From UBA4735 sp035935465 (GTDB taxonomy: Bacteria; Chloroflexota; Limnocylindria; P2-11E): a stretch of DNA of 64,000 nt. Numbering within the stretch: the first letter of the stretch is position 1; each line of letters starts with the position of its first letter. The notes under the pieces are model-generated. The model was not told the origin of the DNA and searched no databases. It saw only the letters and a list, made by a program, of their open reading frames with translations. The position numbers and the translations under genes were made by a program. Positions 62,109 to 64,000 of the stretch are shown here, piece after piece. The stretch spans positions 1 to 64,000 of the forward strand of contig DASYXA010000056.1 in assembly GCA_035935465.1 (NCBI GenBank), read 5' to 3'.

Positions 62109-63491
62109 TCACAGAACGCGCTTCGCCCACCGCCCGCTCCGGAATCGCAGCGACAGGATGATCGCGCGCACGCAGTAGTCGACGAGCACGGCGAGCCAGA
62201 TCCCGACGAGGCCGAGCCCGAGCGGGAAGGCGAACAGGATCGCGAGCGGCAGCCGCACGACGAACCAGTTCACCACCGTCGTCGCGAGCGTGAACCGCGT
62301 GTCGCCCGAGCCGCGCAGGGCGCCGCCCATCGTGAAGTTGACCGCCTGCGCGGGCTGCGCGAAGCCGATCACGACGAGCGCGCCCACGCCGGCCACGATC
62401 ACGCCCTGGTCGTTCGTGAAGATGCTCAGGAAGAACCGCGGGAACAGCGCAAGGGTCGCGCCCGCGGCGGTGGTCCAGACGATCGCCATCCGCGTGGCCG
62501 CCCACCCGGACCGCATCGCCCGCTGCGGCTCGCGCCTGCCCAGCGACTGACCCACGAGGGCGGCGGAGGCGGCCGAGAACCCGACGCACGGCAGGAACGA
62601 CAACGACTCGAGCTGCGCCACGAGCTGGTTCGCGGCGTAGGCCTCCGTGCCGAGCCGGAAGGCGAGGAAGCCGAGCGCGAGGATCCCGATGCTGAACAGG
62701 AACGACTCGCCGGCCGAGTAGCCGCTGATCGAGGCCAACGAGCGCAGATTGGTGGGCTCGAGCCGCCAGGTGCCACCGGCGATGCGAACACCGGCGATGC
62801 CGCGCCACAGCAGCGCGATCGTTCCGGCGCAGAACAGGACGCTCACGAGGACCTGGGCGTACGCCGCGCCCATGATCCCAAGCCCGGCGACCGTCACGAG
62901 CCCGTAGGTCGCGGGGATCGTCAGCGCCGACCCGCCGGCCGAGAGCCACATCGGCGTGCGGGTGTCGCCGGCCGCGCGCATCGCCGACACGCCGATGATC
63001 GAGATCGTCTGGAATACGTTCAGGCCACCGATCAGGGCGAGGTACGGTGCGCCCGCGGACGCGACCGCATCGTCGGCACCGATCAGGCCGAGCAGCGCCT
63101 GCGCGAAGATCGCGAACAACGCGCCGGTCAGGACGCCGAGCGCCGCGCCGAGGACCAGCGATTGGCGGACGACGTTCGCCGCCACATCCGCGCGGTGTTC
63201 GCCCATGCGGCGGCTCACGAGCGCGACCGTGCCGATGGACAACGCGTTGAACACCGGGAAGAGCAGGAAGGTGAACTGGAGCGACGCGCCGACCGCCGCG
63301 ATGGCCACGCCGCCGAGATGGCCGATGAACGCGATGACGACGGTCTGGCCGCTCGCGCGGATGAGCTGCTCGATGATGCCGGGCCACGCCAGCTGGAACG
63401 CGGCCCGTGACGGGCTCAGGAGCGCGAGCTGCGCGGCTCGGGTCAGCGGTCGCGCTCCGTCGACGCCCTCGACCGCCTCCGCCTCGGTCAC
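62109..63491 (-). CDS. MATE family efflux transporter
   Basis: A 460-residue inner-membrane exporter with about 12 transmembrane segments in two related halves (N-terminal LAWPGIIEQLIRASGQTVV and middle SISGYSAGESFLFSIGILAL). Expected family pieces are FNALSIGTVALVSRRMGE, AAGDTRTPMW and GGALRGSGDTRFTLA in the second half. It exports cationic or polyaromatic compounds in exchange for Na+ or H+. The GTG at 63491 overlaps the stop of selD by 4 nt; the longer upstream frame is antisense or out of frame to selD. Its end lies 10 bp from tRNA-Leu. Confidence 0.9.
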   Translation of the reverse strand: MTEAEAVEGVDGARPLTRAAQLALLSPSRAAFQLAWPGIIEQLIRASGQTVVIAFIGHLGGVAIAAVGASLQFTFLLFPVFNALSIGTVALVSRRMGEHRADVAANVVRQSLVLGAALGVLTGALFAIFAQALLGLIGADDAVASAGAPYLALIGGLNVFQTISIIGVSAMRAAGDTRTPMWLSAGGSALTIPATYGLVTVAGLGIMGAAYAQVLVSVLFCAGTIALLWRGIAGVRIAGGTWRLEPTNLRSLASISGYSAGESFLFSIGILALGFLAFRLGTEAYAANQLVAQLESLSFLPCVGFSAASAALVGQSLGRREPQRAMRSGWAATRMAIVWTTAAGATLALFPRFFLSIFTNDQGVIVAGVGALVVIGFAQPAQAVNFTMGGALRGSGDTRFTLATTVVNWFVVRLPLAILFAFPLGLGLVGIWLAVLVDYCVRAIILSLRFRSGRWAKRVL

Positions 63492-64000
63492 GCGACCGCG
63501 ACGCCTCGGCCGCTGATCGCCTCGCCCACCCTCCAGGCCGTCACGCCGTGCGTGTCGCGCGCGCGATCCCACGTCACCGCGTGCGCCGCGGGCACGCCGA
63601 CGAGCAGCCCGCCGGAGGTCTGCGGGTCCAACAGGAGGCGGCGGGTCGCGTCGTCCGTTCCGTCCGCGAACCGCACGTGCCCCTGGCCCGCGTAGTACAC
63701 GGTGTTGCGCTCGAGACCGCCGAAGCTGATCCCCCGCTCCGCCTGCGCGCGGGCGCCGCGGAGGAGCGGCACCGCGCTCGCGTCGATGCGGATGCCGAGC
63801 CCCGAGCGCTCGGCCATCTCGTGCGCGTGCCCGATGAGGCCGAACCCCGTAATGTCGGTGGCGGCATGCAGACCGGCCTCGACGATCGCCTGCGCGGCGG
63901 CACGATTGAGCGCGGCCATCGAGGCCACGACCGACGCGAGATCCTCCGGTGCGAGGTCGCCGCTCTTGTGGGCCGTCGTGAGCACACCCGTACCGATCGG
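63488..64000 (-). CDS. selD: selenide, water dikinase SelD, 3' part (5' end outside the window)
   Basis: The visible 170 residues are the C-terminal half: PIGTG...TTAHKSG at the window edge, ATDITGFGLIGHAHEMAE, LLRGARAQAERGISFGG, LLDPQTSGGLLVGVP and a closing beta strand, all diagnostic of SelD. It makes selenophosphate for selenocysteine or selenouridine. The Sec or Cys active-site residue lies beyond the window edge. Its stop overlaps the start of the MATE gene. A SelW-type protein elsewhere in the window has Cys, not Sec. Confidence 0.92.
   Translation of the reverse strand, partial: PIGTGVLTTAHKSGDLAPEDLASVVASMAALNRAAAQAIVEAGLHAATDITGFGLIGHAHEMAERSGLGIRIDASAVPLLRGARAQAERGISFGGLERNTVYYAGQGHVRFADGTDDATRRLLLDPQTSGGLLVGVPAAHAVTWDRARDTHGVTAWRVGEAISGRGVAVA

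Overview
High-GC bacterial chromosome segment (about 70% G+C by eye), densely packed and read on both strands, with many GTG/TTG starts and 1-8 nt gene overlaps. The gene content fits a free-living aerobic heterotroph from a high-GC Chloroflexota lineage (Limnocylindria-like) or a deep actinobacterial lineage. The pointers are a homodimeric AceE, an Lhr helicase overlapping a Nei glycosylase (as in mycobacteria), F420-type LLM and deazaflavin reductases, Tat-dependent sugar-binding lipoproteins and relics of an integrative element. The assignment is inference; no rRNA or ribosomal protein is present to fix it.

Layout. 0.1-2.8 kb: pyruvate dehydrogenase E1. 2.9-7.6 kb: a carbohydrate ABC uptake locus with two inner-membrane permeases flanked by two paralogous Tat/lipoprotein binding proteins and no ATPase. 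7.6-14 kb: EttA, an M1 aminopeptidase, an FAD amine/amino-acid oxidase-like protein and MoaA. 14-21.9 kb: a large secreted protein, a thioredoxin-like/SelW-like pair, HAD, GNAT, a cytosolic HtrA, an RHH-like protein under a repeated-motif promoter, DUF2277, an internally duplicated protein and a deazaflavin-type reductase. 21.9-28.9 kb: Nei and Lhr, an LLM oxidoreductase, FKBP and a membrane PH-like protein. 28.9-36 kb: M3 peptidase plus a TPP enzyme on the minus strand; a DUF1059-like protein, aldehyde dehydrogenase and a second TPP enzyme on the plus strand. 36-39.4 kb: secreted proteins, one with seven propeller-like repeats. 39.6-45.2 kb: tRNA-Gly, a FIST protein, isochorismatase, a DUF1801-like protein, and a histidine kinase translationally coupled to a PstS-like lipoprotein.

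45.3-49 kb is a decayed insertion hotspot around tRNA-Phe. It holds a frameshifted class III nucleotide cyclase remnant, a tyrosine-integrase remnant, a winged-helix remnant, two extra copies of the tRNA-Phe anticodon-arm sequence, and a lower-GC secreted trypsin-like protease with a small membrane protein.

49-56.8 kb: a secreted solenoid protein ending in a FIMAH-like domain, a DinB-like protein, PlsC, FolB, and a coupled operon of a RibA-RibD(reductase) fusion, a zinc-less MDR dehydrogenase and a glycosyltransferase. 56.7-64 kb: a 43-residue basic protein, a lone receiver domain with an apparent CTG start, a Hint-domain lipoprotein, tRNA-Val, small conserved proteins, an iron-permease-like protein, a free-standing LAGLIDADG endonuclease directly upstream of tRNA-Leu, a MATE exporter and the 3' part of selD.

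The candidates for new biology are the RibA-RibD/MDR/glycosyltransferase operon, the PstS-like lipoprotein/kinase pair, the Hint lipoprotein with the receiver protein, and the tRNA-Phe graveyard. None is an obvious complete new defence or mobile system.
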